Assembly (NCBI RefSeq): GCF_020177375.1
Contig: NZ_JAIWHV010000025.1
Span: 1-54,313, forward strand
Origin: Saliphagus infecundisoli
Lineage (GTDB): Archaea > Halobacteriota > Halobacteria > Halobacteriales > Natrialbaceae
DNA length: 54,313 bases
Direction: 5' to 3'
Of this stretch, positions 18,572-28,202 are shown in pieces; position 1 is the stretch's first letter; every line of letters starts with the position of its first letter. A program made the translations under genes and the position numbers. Below the pieces are notes generated by a model. The model had not been told where the DNA came from, made no database searches, and saw nothing but the letters and a program-made list of their open reading frames with translations.

Positions 18572-19981
18572 TCAATTCACCTCAGAACCTTGCTTCGAAA
18601 GGCCATACACATCGTCCAGCGCGTCGAAATAGGCCCCCTCAAGCAGTTCCACTAACTGCTCGTTCTTGACGACATGCTCCACAAACGCCTGCTCTAGGGC
18701 TGCTACATAGGCCTCGAAGAACCCATCGTACGCATCTGTCTCGATATCGTACGTTGCTTCGATCATATTCCGCTTGTTTCCGGTTACTGAACTTGCCGCT
18801 GGAAGCGTCTGTTCAATCCCCGACTGACGACTGTAGAACTTGTCGTTGAACGCATCGATGAACGCCTGGTCGTTGGCGCCCATATTTCGGAAATAGAACG
18901 TCAGCTTCTCATCCCTGACAGCGCGATCCCGATTTCGCCCTAGTCGGTGGTGGAATCCGATTCGGACGTCGTTCCGATCGTCTGGTCGTCCATAGATCTC
19001 GTCGGCAAGCTCGTCGGTATGGCGCCACCAGCCATCTTTGAAGATCATGCCCCAATCAGAACTACTGGTCCGGAATTTCCACGACTGTCCACTTGATGCG
19101 TTGGCTGTCAACTCGACAGCCGTGAGGTGTTCACCGAAATCGGCGTAGGATCCAAACCCGTCTTGCTGAAGCCGCTCACCTAACCGTTCGGCCCACTCGT
19201 CGGTGAACTCCTCCCATCGCTCGTCGAACGTCTCACTGACGTCCGTGATCGCGTCGTAGTGTGTGAGGTACAGATCGATCTTCTCCTGGTCGTGTTCTTG
19301 TTGGTCGGTCATACCGGTAATTCCCTTGATGTCGTCCTGCAGCTCGTGTAGCTGTGTGGCTGTCCGCTGTGGATACCGTGGTGCATTGTCCGCGAGACAC
19401 TCCTGAAGCACGTCTTCCGTGAAGTCCTTCCAGGTCCAGTTCGTGAACTCCGATTCGTTTGCTGTCGACTTGTCTTGTGGATGCAGAAAGACGTAGTAAA
19501 TCCCGGAGTCGTAGTCCGTTTTCGGATCCCCACCGATATGCGTCGCCTCGTTGTAGTAGAACTCGGTTTGTGTATCCGGTGCTCCGAATTTCAACTCGAC
19601 GAGAACGAGCCACTCGTTGGGGCTCTGGATTGCGAGATCGAGGTATCCGGTCGAGGTGTCGTTTGCCGGCCCCTTAGTGATCTGGACCTGTTCAGCCACG
19701 TCAACAGTAGAGAGGTCGTGAACGTCTTCTTCGAATCCGCTGTCGGATGGCAAACTCGTGAGAAAGGCCCGAAGAAACTCGTCGTCCATCCCGTGTGGCT
19801 CCGAGGGATCGAGGAGGTATTTCAGGAGGCGATTGACGTACACCTCCGCCCGTCGCTGCTGGCCCAGCGAATACTCGATGACGTTCATCAGCGATCGTGG
19901 GCGCTCAGGAACGTCTGTGATTCGTTCCCACCGACGCTCGAGTATCTGCAATTCCTCTCCTATGTTCTGTCTTGTATCCAT
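18572..19981 (-). CDS. PD-(D/E)XK nuclease superfamily protein
   Basis: 469 residues. The nuclease core is near residues 105-150: 'STGYLDLAIQSPNEW' gives the Asp and 'LVLVELKFGAPDTQTEFYYNEA' the E-x-K followed by a helix. Upstream, 'AEVYVNRLLKYLLDPSEPHGM' is the N-terminal pattern of the PD-(D/E)XK proteins grouped in Pfam as PDDEXK_4-type. The C-terminal ~200 residues (with 'RIGFHHRLGRNRD' and 'EKLTFYFRNMGA') are typical of the long members. Such proteins are common stand-alone defence or Abi-like genes. It closes the defence island and converges on the GIY-YIG-like gene. Confidence 0.75.
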   Translation of the reverse strand: MDTRQNIGEELQILERRWERITDVPERPRSLMNVIEYSLGQQRRAEVYVNRLLKYLLDPSEPHGMDDEFLRAFLTSLPSDSGFEEDVHDLSTVDVAEQVQITKGPANDTSTGYLDLAIQSPNEWLVLVELKFGAPDTQTEFYYNEATHIGGDPKTDYDSGIYYVFLHPQDKSTANESEFTNWTWKDFTEDVLQECLADNAPRYPQRTATQLHELQDDIKGITGMTDQQEHDQEKIDLYLTHYDAITDVSETFDERWEEFTDEWAERLGERLQQDGFGSYADFGEHLTAVELTANASSGQSWKFRTSSSDWGMIFKDGWWRHTDELADEIYGRPDDRNDVRIGFHHRLGRNRDRAVRDEKLTFYFRNMGANDQAFIDAFNDKFYSRQSGIEQTLPAASSVTGNKRNMIEATYDIETDAYDGFFEAYVAALEQAFVEHVVKNEQLVELLEGAYFDALDDVYGLSKQGSEVN

Positions 19982-20052
19982 GGGCTAGGTGTACGAGACT
20001 CACTTTACGCCAGCTTTAGAAAGGTATCCCCCACAAAGCGCATCGAATCAAT

Positions 20053-20447
20053 TTATTGGTCAAGCTTCGAGAGATCCCAGCCGACGACCTCAGTGTCCTC
20101 CGCAATCTGATAGACCGCGACCGTCTTGCCCCCTCGTGGACAGCTCCATATGACTAAATCCTCTCTGGAATCTCACCGGAGGCGCGATCGAGATCGTGAT
20201 ACCCGTCTTCGGTTTCGATCCGGCTGTTGAACCACATGTCTTCCATATTGAGCTCACTCTCGTCGACGGCAATCTCGACGACCACCCATTCGTACCCATC
20301 TTGTCCGTCGTGGTCGCGGGCGTCCTCCGGTATCATATCAGGCTTTGACCCGGTGGATACGAAATAGTCGAGAACGACGTCCAGGCCATCACTCGCGGTG
20401 CATCCTGGGAGAGCGGCAACACCGCCAATAGCGGCCGACGAATCCAT
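20053..20447 (-). pseudogene. Decayed exported lipoprotein (DUF4352-like, tentative)
   Basis: The minus strand encodes the tail of a lipoprotein signal ('SSAAIGGVAALPGC' with lipobox Cys) directly after ATG 20447, without the twin-arginine front part. A soluble domain follows ('MIPEDARDHDGQDGYEWVVV'), then a stop at 20154. Shifting the frame by one base restores a conserved end, 'DLVIWSCPRGGKTVAVYQ' to 'VVGWDLSKLDQ', stopping at 20053. So the gene lost its export signal and carries a frameshift. Related remnants occur at about 2.6 and 51.7 kb. Family name is tentative. Confidence 0.6.
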
Positions 20448-20546
20448 TAGCGCCTCTGGTTTATATGTTAGTGTTGTAGTTCTAGCAACGAACAAGATGA
20501 AGACAAACCCCTAATTTGGAGAACGCAGTCGAATTCCAGTAGCATT

Positions 20547-21725
20547 TCACTCTCCGTCAGTAGTGATCTCGTCGGGGGTGGCTTTGGTACTGATCTGGTG
20601 GCAGATTGCCTCTCCGGAATTTGCGTCGAACAGGTGGATCTTTTCTCTGTCAAATACGATCGGTAGATGATCATCTTCGCTCACTTCGAAGCTTGGATCA
20701 ACACTCATCAGTAGCTGTGACGCACCCTGGGCCCCCTCCATTCCACTCTGATTCACTTCTTCACCAACGACGTCGAGGTAAACGAATATATTCTCTCCCA
20801 TGGGCTCAAGTACCTCAACCCGTGCATCTACGCTCGGCGTGGGATCTCCTGCCTGCTCTGCGTTACTCGCTGGATAGAGATCCTCGGGTCGGATACCAAT
20901 GATTACACTTTGGTCGATATTGAGACCATCACCATCCGCAATAGACGCTGGCAGGGAGAATTCCTCAGTAACGATTCCCTCGTGAGAAATCGTCCCCTTC
21001 ACCATATTCATCGAGGGAGAGCCGATAAAACTCGCGACGAATTCGTTGGCTGGTTGGTTATAGCATTCTAGTGGCGGGGCAAGTTGCTGTAGTTTGCCCT
21101 CATTCAATACGGCAATTCTATCGGACATTGTCATCGCTTCGGCCTGATCGTGCGTGACGTAGATTATGGTCGTCCCTAGCTCCTTATGGATTCGTTGGAG
21201 TTCAGTACGCATATGGACGCGTAGCTTTGCGTCAAGATTCGCGAGCGGTTCATCCATCAGAAACACATCTGGGTCGCGAACGATCGCTCGTGCGATCGCA
21301 ACGCGTTGGCGTTGACCACCCGACAGTTCATCCGGCATTCGGTCTTCGGTGCCGCTCATTTCAACGGTTTCGAGGGCTTGTTCGACTCTTTGGTCGATTT
21401 CTTCAGTTTCGATCTTTCGAAGACTGAGGCCGAAACTAGCATTTTCATACACACTCATATGAGGAAACAATGCAATGTTTTGAAATACCATTGCGATGTT
21501 TCGGTCCTTCGGTGGTAGGTATGTGACATCGCGGTCACCGATTGTGACCGTTCCGGCAGATGGTTCAGTCAGACCTGCCATCATCTCGAGCGTCGTTGAT
21601 TTTCCACAGCCGGATGGACCCACGAGACAAACGAACTCACCGTCTTTGATCTCGAGATCCATATTTTCGACCGCTTGTACATCACCGTACTTCTTCGTGA
21701 TATCTTTGAGTGTAACTTGTGCCAT
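20547..21725 (-). CDS. ABC sugar-type ATPase (MalK/UgpC family)
   Basis: 392 residues. Walker A 'GPSGCGKST' (about 37-45), signature 'LSGGQRQRV', Walker B 'DVFLMDEPLANLD' and the H-loop 'YVTHDQAEAMTMSD' are intact. The C-terminal ~140 residues ('FIGSPSMNMVKG', 'IGIRPEDLYPA') are the TOBE regulatory domain typical of importers for sugars and oligosaccharides. It powers the two permeases encoded just upstream (6-nt gap) and is last in a four-gene operon with the substrate-binding lipoprotein first. It acts on the cytoplasmic face of the membrane. Confidence 0.93.
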   Translation of the reverse strand: MAQVTLKDITKKYGDVQAVENMDLEIKDGEFVCLVGPSGCGKSTTLEMMAGLTEPSAGTVTIGDRDVTYLPPKDRNIAMVFQNIALFPHMSVYENASFGLSLRKIETEEIDQRVEQALETVEMSGTEDRMPDELSGGQRQRVAIARAIVRDPDVFLMDEPLANLDAKLRVHMRTELQRIHKELGTTIIYVTHDQAEAMTMSDRIAVLNEGKLQQLAPPLECYNQPANEFVASFIGSPSMNMVKGTISHEGIVTEEFSLPASIADGDGLNIDQSVIIGIRPEDLYPASNAEQAGDPTPSVDARVEVLEPMGENIFVYLDVVGEEVNQSGMEGAQGASQLLMSVDPSFEVSEDDHLPIVFDREKIHLFDANSGEAICHQISTKATPDEITTDGE

Positions 21726-21731
21726 GGATGG

Positions 21732-22643
21732 TTACTCCTTTAGTGCGCCAGAGGTTAGACCGCTGATAATCTGCTCCTGTGCGAGGACGACGAGTATTGC
21801 GACGGGTATTACAGCCACCAAGCTCGCCGCTGCCATGTAATTGTAGAGCTGTTCATACTGTGTTTGATAGTTGAGGATACCGTGCACGATTGGTGCCCAA
21901 TTTTCTGGCTGGCCGTTGTTCATCAGATATGAGAAGAAGAACTCGTTGTAAGTATAAATGAACGTGAGAACGCCGGCGGTTACTACGCCGGGTGCTGAAA
22001 GAGGAATAATCACCCGGAAAAGAGCGCCAAGTCTTGTACTCCCTTCAACTCTAGCTGCGTCTTCAAGCCCGTCAGGAATCTGGCTGTAGAACGTCGTAAG
22101 GATGAATATGGACAACGGCATGAACAGTGCGCTAAACGGGAGTATCAGTGATCCAGGTGTGTTGAATAGATCAGGAGAACTCAGGCCAAGTATCGAGACG
22201 TTCCCCGTGAATAGCTCGAACAGTGGAATGAGGAATGATGCCGGCGGGAAATAGGAAATTGCCAACACAAACAGCATAATTGGCACTTTCCCCGGGAAAT
22301 CGAGACGACCGAATACATATCCAGTGATTGATGCGAGAAGTATAACGAATATCGTAGTCGCTAGTGACAAAACGATACTGTTGAAGATAAAGCGATGGAG
22401 CGGTGCCTGCTGGAATATCTCGATGAAGACACCGGGGTTAAAACCATTCGGCAGCAAACCGAGCCCGTATATCTGATCCTGTGGAGTCACTGCCAGAGCT
22501 GTCAACCAGTAGAATGGGAAGAGCGTCGAAACAAGGAATCCGAAGGTTGCGATGTAGAACGCCGTTTTGTACACCGAGCCAGGTCTCCTAATAGCCTTTT
22601 GCACATACACGTTTACTCTGCTGTTGGTGGTGTTTTCTTCCAT
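21732..22643 (-). CDS. ABC sugar-type permease (MalG-like)
   Basis: 303 residues with six hydrophobic segments. The cytoplasmic EAA loop that docks on the ATPase is 'EDAARVEGSTRLGALFRVIIP'-like, about 80 residues before the end. The short first loop and the ending 'IISGLTSGALKE' match MalG-type subunits, whose C-terminus reaches the ATPase ('SGLTxGAxKG'). It pairs with the larger permease upstream (4-nt gap) to form the channel of the importer. Confidence 0.9.
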   Translation of the reverse strand: MEENTTNSRVNVYVQKAIRRPGSVYKTAFYIATFGFLVSTLFPFYWLTALAVTPQDQIYGLGLLPNGFNPGVFIEIFQQAPLHRFIFNSIVLSLATTIFVILLASITGYVFGRLDFPGKVPIMLFVLAISYFPPASFLIPLFELFTGNVSILGLSSPDLFNTPGSLILPFSALFMPLSIFILTTFYSQIPDGLEDAARVEGSTRLGALFRVIIPLSAPGVVTAGVLTFIYTYNEFFFSYLMNNGQPENWAPIVHGILNYQTQYEQLYNYMAAASLVAVIPVAILVVLAQEQIISGLTSGALKE

Positions 22644-22647
22644 GGTT

Positions 22648-23616
22648 TTACACTACTGCCTCCTCACCTAATCTCCAAATGTATCCTGAGACCGCGATTG
22701 CGATGATTGCCGCAATGATGAACGCGACCGTCGCAGATGTCCCATAGAGACCGTTACTAAATGTAGAGACAACCATACAGGAGAGTGATGGAATTGTGTT
22801 ACAGCTGGCGACGGTTTCAATCAATCCGTAGACTCGAAGTGCCTGAATCGTCCTGAACAACATTGCGATAAGGACCATTGGCAACACCAACGGAAGCGTG
22901 ATCCGTTTGAATCGCTGCCATGGCGTAGCGCCGGCTACCTTAGCGACATTGTAGAGATTCCGATCGATGCTCTGTAATCCGGCTAGGATGAGCAACGCCA
23001 TGAATGCGGACGTCTTCCAAATGTCAGCAACAATGATTATTACCGTGGCGTCAAGGCTCTGAGACAGTGGTGCAGCCGAGAACAATCCTAATTCTTGGAG
23101 CGGTGCCGCAAGGAAACCGATATTGGGTTGGAACATCAGGAAAAAGATCATTCCTTGAATGACGATCGGAATCGCCAACGGCATTATTATCGCAACACGT
23201 GCCCACCGTCGTCCCTTAAACTCTTTGTCAAGAACTAATGCCTGTCCAAATCCAATAATCGTTTCGAAGAATACGCTAACGATTGTAAATATGAACGTGA
23301 CCAAGAGTGCACTCTGGAAAGGGTTTGAGGGATCGAAAAATGCAGAGCCCATCTGAGAATCTCGTTGGCCAGTAATGACTTCAATGTAGTTTTGAAGGCC
23401 GACGAATTCCCCTATAATATCTGGTGAGAGGAGCGCGTCGGCATGGAGCGACATCTCGAAGGTTCGGATGAGCGGCCAGATCGCTATCAAACCAAGGACC
23501 AGCGCGGAAGGGATCAGTAGTAGATATGCAAACTGTGTTTCGTTCAACCGTTCAATGTAATTCAACACTGGCCGGTGAACGGCAAGCCAATGACGCTGAT
23601 TCTGTTCCTTAGACAT
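22648..23616 (-). CDS. ABC sugar-type permease (MalF/UgpA-like)
   Basis: 322 residues. An N-terminal cytoplasmic stretch is followed by six membrane segments. The EAA loop reads 'YNVAKVAGATPWQRFKRITL' and 'PLVLPMVLIAMLFRTIQALR' follows. It forms the heterodimeric channel with the MalG-like subunit. It lies 40 nt downstream of the binding-protein gene in the same operon. Confidence 0.9.
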   Translation of the reverse strand: MSKEQNQRHWLAVHRPVLNYIERLNETQFAYLLLIPSALVLGLIAIWPLIRTFEMSLHADALLSPDIIGEFVGLQNYIEVITGQRDSQMGSAFFDPSNPFQSALLVTFIFTIVSVFFETIIGFGQALVLDKEFKGRRWARVAIIMPLAIPIVIQGMIFFLMFQPNIGFLAAPLQELGLFSAAPLSQSLDATVIIIVADIWKTSAFMALLILAGLQSIDRNLYNVAKVAGATPWQRFKRITLPLVLPMVLIAMLFRTIQALRVYGLIETVASCNTIPSLSCMVVSTFSNGLYGTSATVAFIIAAIIAIAVSGYIWRLGEEAVV

Positions 23617-23656
23617 TATAATGAGTTATAATTTGTTGCTACCCAGAGTTGGCGAT

Positions 23657-25204
23657 TCAGACGCTGTCTTCGATCTCTTGAAGTGAGGATTCGAGATCCG
23701 ACATGGCATCCCCGGGACTTTTCCCTTGGCCAAGCGTATCGTTGACCTCTCCCGAAATCTCAGACGACTGCTGTGGCCAGACTGGCGTCACAGGCCTCGG
23801 AACCGCGTTTTCGCCAATAACACGGAACGTCTCCATAAATCGTCCGATTTCCGGAATCTCTGACGCTCCATCGGATTCAAGGACCGATGGCTTCGGGGGA
23901 ATCTGGCCGATGGATTCGAATACCGCGTTCAGATGGAAGCTATCAGCCATTGTCGCCTCGACGAGTTGCGCAGCAGCTTCTTTTCTCTCGGAATAGGGGT
24001 TTATCGTCATGTTCCAGCCACCAAGTGCACCAACAGGACCTCCGCGGCCTTCGTAGGTTGCTTCATCTGCCGTTACCGCATGCGGGATCGGCATAAATCC
24101 GAGTGAGTCTCCTAATTCACTAGATGCGTCCTTAATGTAGGAGGGCCAATTTCGATTCGCAACCGCATTGCCGTTGAGGAACGGATCAGCAGAGCTCTGT
24201 TCGTTCCATTGGAGAACCGCTTCTGGGGAGATTTGACCGGCGTATCCGTCCAGCGATTCGGAATCATCTCCACCATGGATGAATGTCCTGATCATCCGGA
24301 TTGCGTTCAGAACTGGCTCCTCGTTGACAGTTACGTCGCGGTCCCCGACTGGTCCAAACAGGTCACCACCAAAGTACGCTCCTCCCCAAGATGAGATAAA
24401 CTCATTGAAATTACAACAGGATAATCCCTCGTAATCATCGGCTTGGAACGTGTACCCATATTCAATGTCGTCATTGCTTTCCTTAACCTCACTTACGACC
24501 TGTGAGAACTCTTCCCAAGTGACACCCTCGGTTGCCCAATTTTCTCCTTCAGGGTCGTATCCAGCTTCTTCAACGAGGTCCTTCCGGTACCCCATCCCTG
24601 GCAGTCCGACCCACATAGGGATAGCGTGAAGCGCGCCGTCCTGGCTCTGTGAGGTTGATACTGCAGGTTCAAAGTACTCTTCCTGGACGGACTCAATTAG
24701 ATCACTCGATAAGTGATTTTCCAGGTTCTCCGTTTGTTCTCGGACGATGAATGGAATCGTCCATCCGCTGTCCATCATAAAGAGGTCTGGCTCACTCCGC
24801 TCGGAGTTGAGCCACTGAGTGTACTGATCCTGGCGCTGATCTGTAACGTTTGAACCTGCAATGATATTCAGCTCGATGTGTTCTGGAAGGCCTGCATTTC
24901 GGAGTTCTTCCAGAACCACGTCTTTGCTCTGCTCAATACGAGGATCTGCTGCCCATTCAAGCGTCACAGTATCCTGTCCCGCTGACCCCTCCGTGCTACC
25001 ATTACTGTCGTTGCCGCCGTTGCCACCATTGCCACCATTGCCACCACTGCCACCATTGCCACCACTGCCACCGTTACCACCGTTACCACCGTTGCCACCA
25101 TTACCGCTACAACCAGCAAGGGCTATTGATCCTGCAGCACCGGCTGCTTTAACGAAGCGGCGTCGGTTCACTGTTTTTTTGTCAGATGAACGCTTGTCAG
25201 CCAT
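23657..25204 (-). CDS. ABC substrate-binding lipoprotein (Tat-exported)
   Basis: 515 residues from ATG 25204 (MADKRSSDKKTVNRRRF); a start five codons upstream would add only MFGIT. The N-terminus has a twin-arginine motif (RRRFVK, 14-19), a hydrophobic stretch and lipobox 'ALAGC' with Cys32, so it is exported folded and anchored by lipid. Residues 33-66 are a low-complexity Gly-Gly-Asn/Ser linker. The rest is a family-1 solute-binding fold for oligosaccharides ('YTQWLNSERSEPDLFMMD', 'WEEFSQVVSEVKESNDD'). It should capture the substrate outside the cell for the two permeases. The TrmB regulator lies immediately upstream on the same strand. Confidence 0.92.
   Translation of the reverse strand: MADKRSSDKKTVNRRRFVKAAGAAGSIALAGCSGNGGNGGNGGNGGSGGNGGSGGNGGNGGNGGNDSNGSTEGSAGQDTVTLEWAADPRIEQSKDVVLEELRNAGLPEHIELNIIAGSNVTDQRQDQYTQWLNSERSEPDLFMMDSGWTIPFIVREQTENLENHLSSDLIESVQEEYFEPAVSTSQSQDGALHAIPMWVGLPGMGYRKDLVEEAGYDPEGENWATEGVTWEEFSQVVSEVKESNDDIEYGYTFQADDYEGLSCCNFNEFISSWGGAYFGGDLFGPVGDRDVTVNEEPVLNAIRMIRTFIHGGDDSESLDGYAGQISPEAVLQWNEQSSADPFLNGNAVANRNWPSYIKDASSELGDSLGFMPIPHAVTADEATYEGRGGPVGALGGWNMTINPYSERKEAAAQLVEATMADSFHLNAVFESIGQIPPKPSVLESDGASEIPEIGRFMETFRVIGENAVPRPVTPVWPQQSSEISGEVNDTLGQGKSPGDAMSDLESSLQEIEDSV
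25011..25105 (+). repeat. 9-bp tandem repeat coding for the Gly-rich linker
   Basis: About ten near-copies of a 9-bp unit of the form CCACCATTG (variants CCACCACTG, CCACCGTTA) run head to tail. On the minus strand they encode the GGN linker behind the lipobox of the binding protein. Such arrays can gain or lose units by slippage, here always in frame. Confidence 0.85.
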
Positions 25205-25294
25205 TGTAATTCCAAACAAATGGATCTATTCTATCCCTAATAAACCCTGTTACCACTACCGTTCATCTTGGAGCGCGTTTTATACCCTTCTTCA

Positions 25295-26371
25295 TCAAGC
25301 TGAGGGATCTTCGAGTCTCGTAACCCGTATCCGTGTCGCTCTGAGGTCTTCGACGATGGCTCCGAACCCTCCCACGGTATATGTTTTACATTCTGTCTCG
25401 ACTGCCAAATTGATTTGATCGGCGTCTGTTACACTGATTCCATCGTCTACGCTGGGATAGAAGTCGGCAACTACGCCCTCTATATGCCGTTCACGACCAG
25501 TATCAGTTTCATATCCGTCTACGGTCACTTCTAGAGAATCCCTATTGGCGGGATATGACCGGAGGTCACGAACACAATTCCTGATGCTAGCATATTCCCT
25601 CCGAAACTTATCTGTGCGCCGCCCATGCCCATGGATTACCTCCCACCGTCTCCAGAGGGTGTCCTGGAAGTATCGGTAGAGCATCGTTGAAAGCGCCTGA
25701 TCTTGGACGAACATGCCGTAACCGGATTGGGGCCTTGAGACACCGAAATACGACCGGTGGGAATCAACCAATGCAAGGAATGGAGCCGACGTCTCCCTAT
25801 ATCGTACTTCTGAAGCCGCATCTCGCAAGTAGGGCATTAGATCGTCGATTCCAGTTTTAGAGCCCTCGGTAATGTGTATAGAAATGTTGATGATTATATC
25901 GTTCTCAATCGCCTCTTTGAGAGGATTATGGAGCTGCAAGAAGCTCGACGCAGAAAGAGCCAGGTTGATACTGTCAGTTGACTGGCGAACATCCTCTACG
26001 GCGTGTTTGAGTACTTGCTGAAAATCGTCATAAATTTCGAAGGAGTGCTTCTCGAGGGGTGGCTTTTGATAGTAATCATCAATTATATCTGCAGTATCAT
26101 ATAGGTCTTCGCCTAATTGTTCAAGGCTATCGATGAACGTGGTTGGATCCGTGATACGGGCACGAAGTGACCCTTTCTCGTAGGTCTCGATGATCCCTTT
26201 CTCATTGAGAGTCTCCAGGACGTCATAGATGCGCGGCTGAGGGACGTTAGAGGCCTCGTTGATTTCTGAGACCGAGGCGTCACGGAGCTCGAGGACTGTA
26301 AGGAAGGCATTTGCCTGGTATGGAGACAACCCATATGCTTCGAGAACGCTCTCAATCTCATCGAGTTTCAT
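25295..26371 (-). CDS. TrmB-family transcriptional regulator
   Basis: 358 residues. Residues 1-75 form the winged helix of TrmB ('LEAYGLSPYQANAFLTVL' and 'ASNVPQPRIYDVLETLNEKGI'), then a coiled linker, then the C-terminal ligand-binding part ('FALVDSHRSYFGVS'-like and 'TVGGFGAIVEDLRATRI'). In archaea TrmB proteins sense sugars and control ABC importers and sugar metabolism. This gene is ~90 bp upstream of the importer operon on the same strand, so control of that operon and perhaps of the sulfatase is likely. No operator is obvious by eye. Confidence 0.88.
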   Translation of the reverse strand: MKLDEIESVLEAYGLSPYQANAFLTVLELRDASVSEINEASNVPQPRIYDVLETLNEKGIIETYEKGSLRARITDPTTFIDSLEQLGEDLYDTADIIDDYYQKPPLEKHSFEIYDDFQQVLKHAVEDVRQSTDSINLALSASSFLQLHNPLKEAIENDIIINISIHITEGSKTGIDDLMPYLRDAASEVRYRETSAPFLALVDSHRSYFGVSRPQSGYGMFVQDQALSTMLYRYFQDTLWRRWEVIHGHGRRTDKFRREYASIRNCVRDLRSYPANRDSLEVTVDGYETDTGRERHIEGVVADFYPSVDDGISVTDADQINLAVETECKTYTVGGFGAIVEDLRATRIRVTRLEDPSA

Positions 26372-26592
26372 TTGATATTGCCATCTTCTCTGAGCGCGAG
26401 AGCTTAAACAATTTGGTCCCTCTCCTCAGATATCAGCCTATTCTATCACTCCCGTCTCTCCGTTGTTACCTTGTAGACTCCGACTCTCAGCTCCCATAAA
26501 ATGGCCCTCCCTGCGTCTTGGGACGCTAACGACAGAACTGAGCAGTTGAAAGGAGTTTATTTCCACATAATTTCGCATGATTTATAAACAGA

Positions 26593-27990
26593 TTATCGCG
26601 CGTCTGGAGCCTCGAACTCTCCCATATCGGGATGGAGCGCTCCTTGTTTGTCGGCGACGGCCCCATCAGGTTTCGAAACGGGACCGCCTATCAATGGGTC
26701 ATTCGTCTGCTCCATCCAGTTTAGCAGTCGGTCGCGGAGGTCTCGACCAACCGATTCGTACTGCGGCTCTTCGAGAATATTATTACGCTGATTTGGATCG
26801 AGATATAGATCATATAATGCTTTTTTTGGAGGCGCTTGCTCGAAATACCCCAATTTTTTAAAGAATTCTTTTGACTGCCCTGCGTCCGTGTTTGGAGCGA
26901 CATATTGGTCGTACTGCTCGTCAAATCGTTGCACGTATCGGTATCGTTTAGTCCGGACTGATCGCTTCGGTTCGTAGGCAGCATGATATGTGACTTCACT
27001 AAACACTTCATCACGTACGGATTCCTCATCGCCATGAAGCATAGGGAGCAACGATATTCCCTCTACCCATTGTGGGATGTCGAATCCAAGGTAGTCGCAA
27101 AACGTGGGGAAGAGGTCAATTTGAGAGACGAGTTCGTCTACTACGGATGACCCCTGTGAGTCAATTTGGTCCGGGAATTTCGCAATCAACGAGACACCCG
27201 TTCCGCTGTCTGAAAGGGTACACTTCATCAATGGGAACGGAATCCCATGGTCCGTTGTAAAGAGAAACAGCGTTTCATCGATCAAACCCGTCGATTCAAG
27301 AGTTTTGTAGACCTCTCCAACACACTTATCGACGTTTTGGACTGCGGCATGATAAGCGGCCATCTCCTCTCGTATAGATGGGACGTCTGGCAGGGGGTCC
27401 GGTGGCGCCACAGTATCGGGAGCGACGAGATTCTGATCAATGGGTAACGGTTTGTGTGTGTTGTATAGCCCCAGTGAAAGGAAAAACGGGTCTGAGTCGT
27501 CGTCTCGATCCGTTTCACGAAGAAACTTGGTGGCTTCTTCTGTGATGGCAAAGTCTCGACGGGTATGTCCGTGGTCTAACCGTCCGTTACTAGGATCTGT
27601 GTCATCTCCACGCAGCACACGGTCGTAGCCCAGTACCGATTTTTCCAGGTCGGCTTCCGTATTTCGGGGAATTTCGTGCTGTTGGCCAGCCAACACAGTA
27701 TGGAATCCACGTTCCGAGAGGAAATTAGACAGATGATGATTATATTCGTGCATTTCAAAGCCACGATGCGCCAATCCAATCAGACCGTTTGAATGTGGAC
27801 TTGACCCCGTGTAGAGCGCACCCCGGCTTGGTGAACAGGTTGGACCTGCACAGTGCGCATTGCGGAAGAGGACTCCATCTTGGGCCAGATGCTGGAGATT
27901 CGGGGTGTCGATCCCATATCCATAGGGACTGATATACCGGCCAGTGTCATCAGTATGGATAATCACGACGTTATTGGTGGGAGACATCAA
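26593..27990 (-). CDS. Cys-type sulfatase (N-sulfoglucosamine sulfohydrolase-like)
   Basis: 465 residues of the alkaline-phosphatase/sulfatase fold. 'VIIHTDDTGRY' carries the metal Asp pair; the active site is Cys52-Ser-Pro-Ser-Arg56 in 'GPTCSPSRGALYTG', the C-x-P-x-R site whose Cys must be turned into formylglycine. 'TTDHGIPFPLMKCTLSD' has the later metal residues and Lys. The order resembles heparan N-sulfatase (SGSH) and related glycan sulfatases. No signal peptide is visible, so it acts inside the cell on imported sulfated sugars. The only activating-enzyme sequence in this window is the broken gene at 36.0 kb. A second Met at 27987 is an equal start. Confidence 0.88.
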   Translation of the reverse strand: MMSPTNNVVIIHTDDTGRYISPYGYGIDTPNLQHLAQDGVLFRNAHCAGPTCSPSRGALYTGSSPHSNGLIGLAHRGFEMHEYNHHLSNFLSERGFHTVLAGQQHEIPRNTEADLEKSVLGYDRVLRGDDTDPSNGRLDHGHTRRDFAITEEATKFLRETDRDDDSDPFFLSLGLYNTHKPLPIDQNLVAPDTVAPPDPLPDVPSIREEMAAYHAAVQNVDKCVGEVYKTLESTGLIDETLFLFTTDHGIPFPLMKCTLSDSGTGVSLIAKFPDQIDSQGSSVVDELVSQIDLFPTFCDYLGFDIPQWVEGISLLPMLHGDEESVRDEVFSEVTYHAAYEPKRSVRTKRYRYVQRFDEQYDQYVAPNTDAGQSKEFFKKLGYFEQAPPKKALYDLYLDPNQRNNILEEPQYESVGRDLRDRLLNWMEQTNDPLIGGPVSKPDGAVADKQGALHPDMGEFEAPDAR

Positions 27991-28171
27991 CTACTACAAC
28001 TTCCCGTATCAGGGCAGTATATTCTTCCTATAACGGCAATAGTAAACAGAGGCCCTTTTAAATTCAGAGCTATATTAATATTGGGTAATTTATTCCCGTA
28101 ACCAGCAGACTATAGGGTGATAAATCAATGTACTAGTCTGATAATTCTGGAAATTGTCACGCTAGCACAGA

Positions 28172-28177
28172 TTTATA
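28172..28177 (+). promoter_or_regulatory. TATA box of the first Gfo/Idh/MocA gene
   Basis: 'TTTATA' centred about 28 nt before the start codon (28200/28203) is exactly where an archaeal TATA box sits for a leaderless transcript. Confidence 0.45.
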
Positions 28178-28202
28178 CTGATGTGGTTATCCATTACATG
28201 TG

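Noticed and set aside
25011-25105. Possible CRISPR-like array
   Set aside because: The units are 9 bp, directly adjacent without spacers, and encode a protein linker.
24861-25418. Long plus-strand frame with Leu-Pro-Pro repeats
   Set aside because: It is the complement of the Gly-rich linker and the binding-protein gene, and has no other support.
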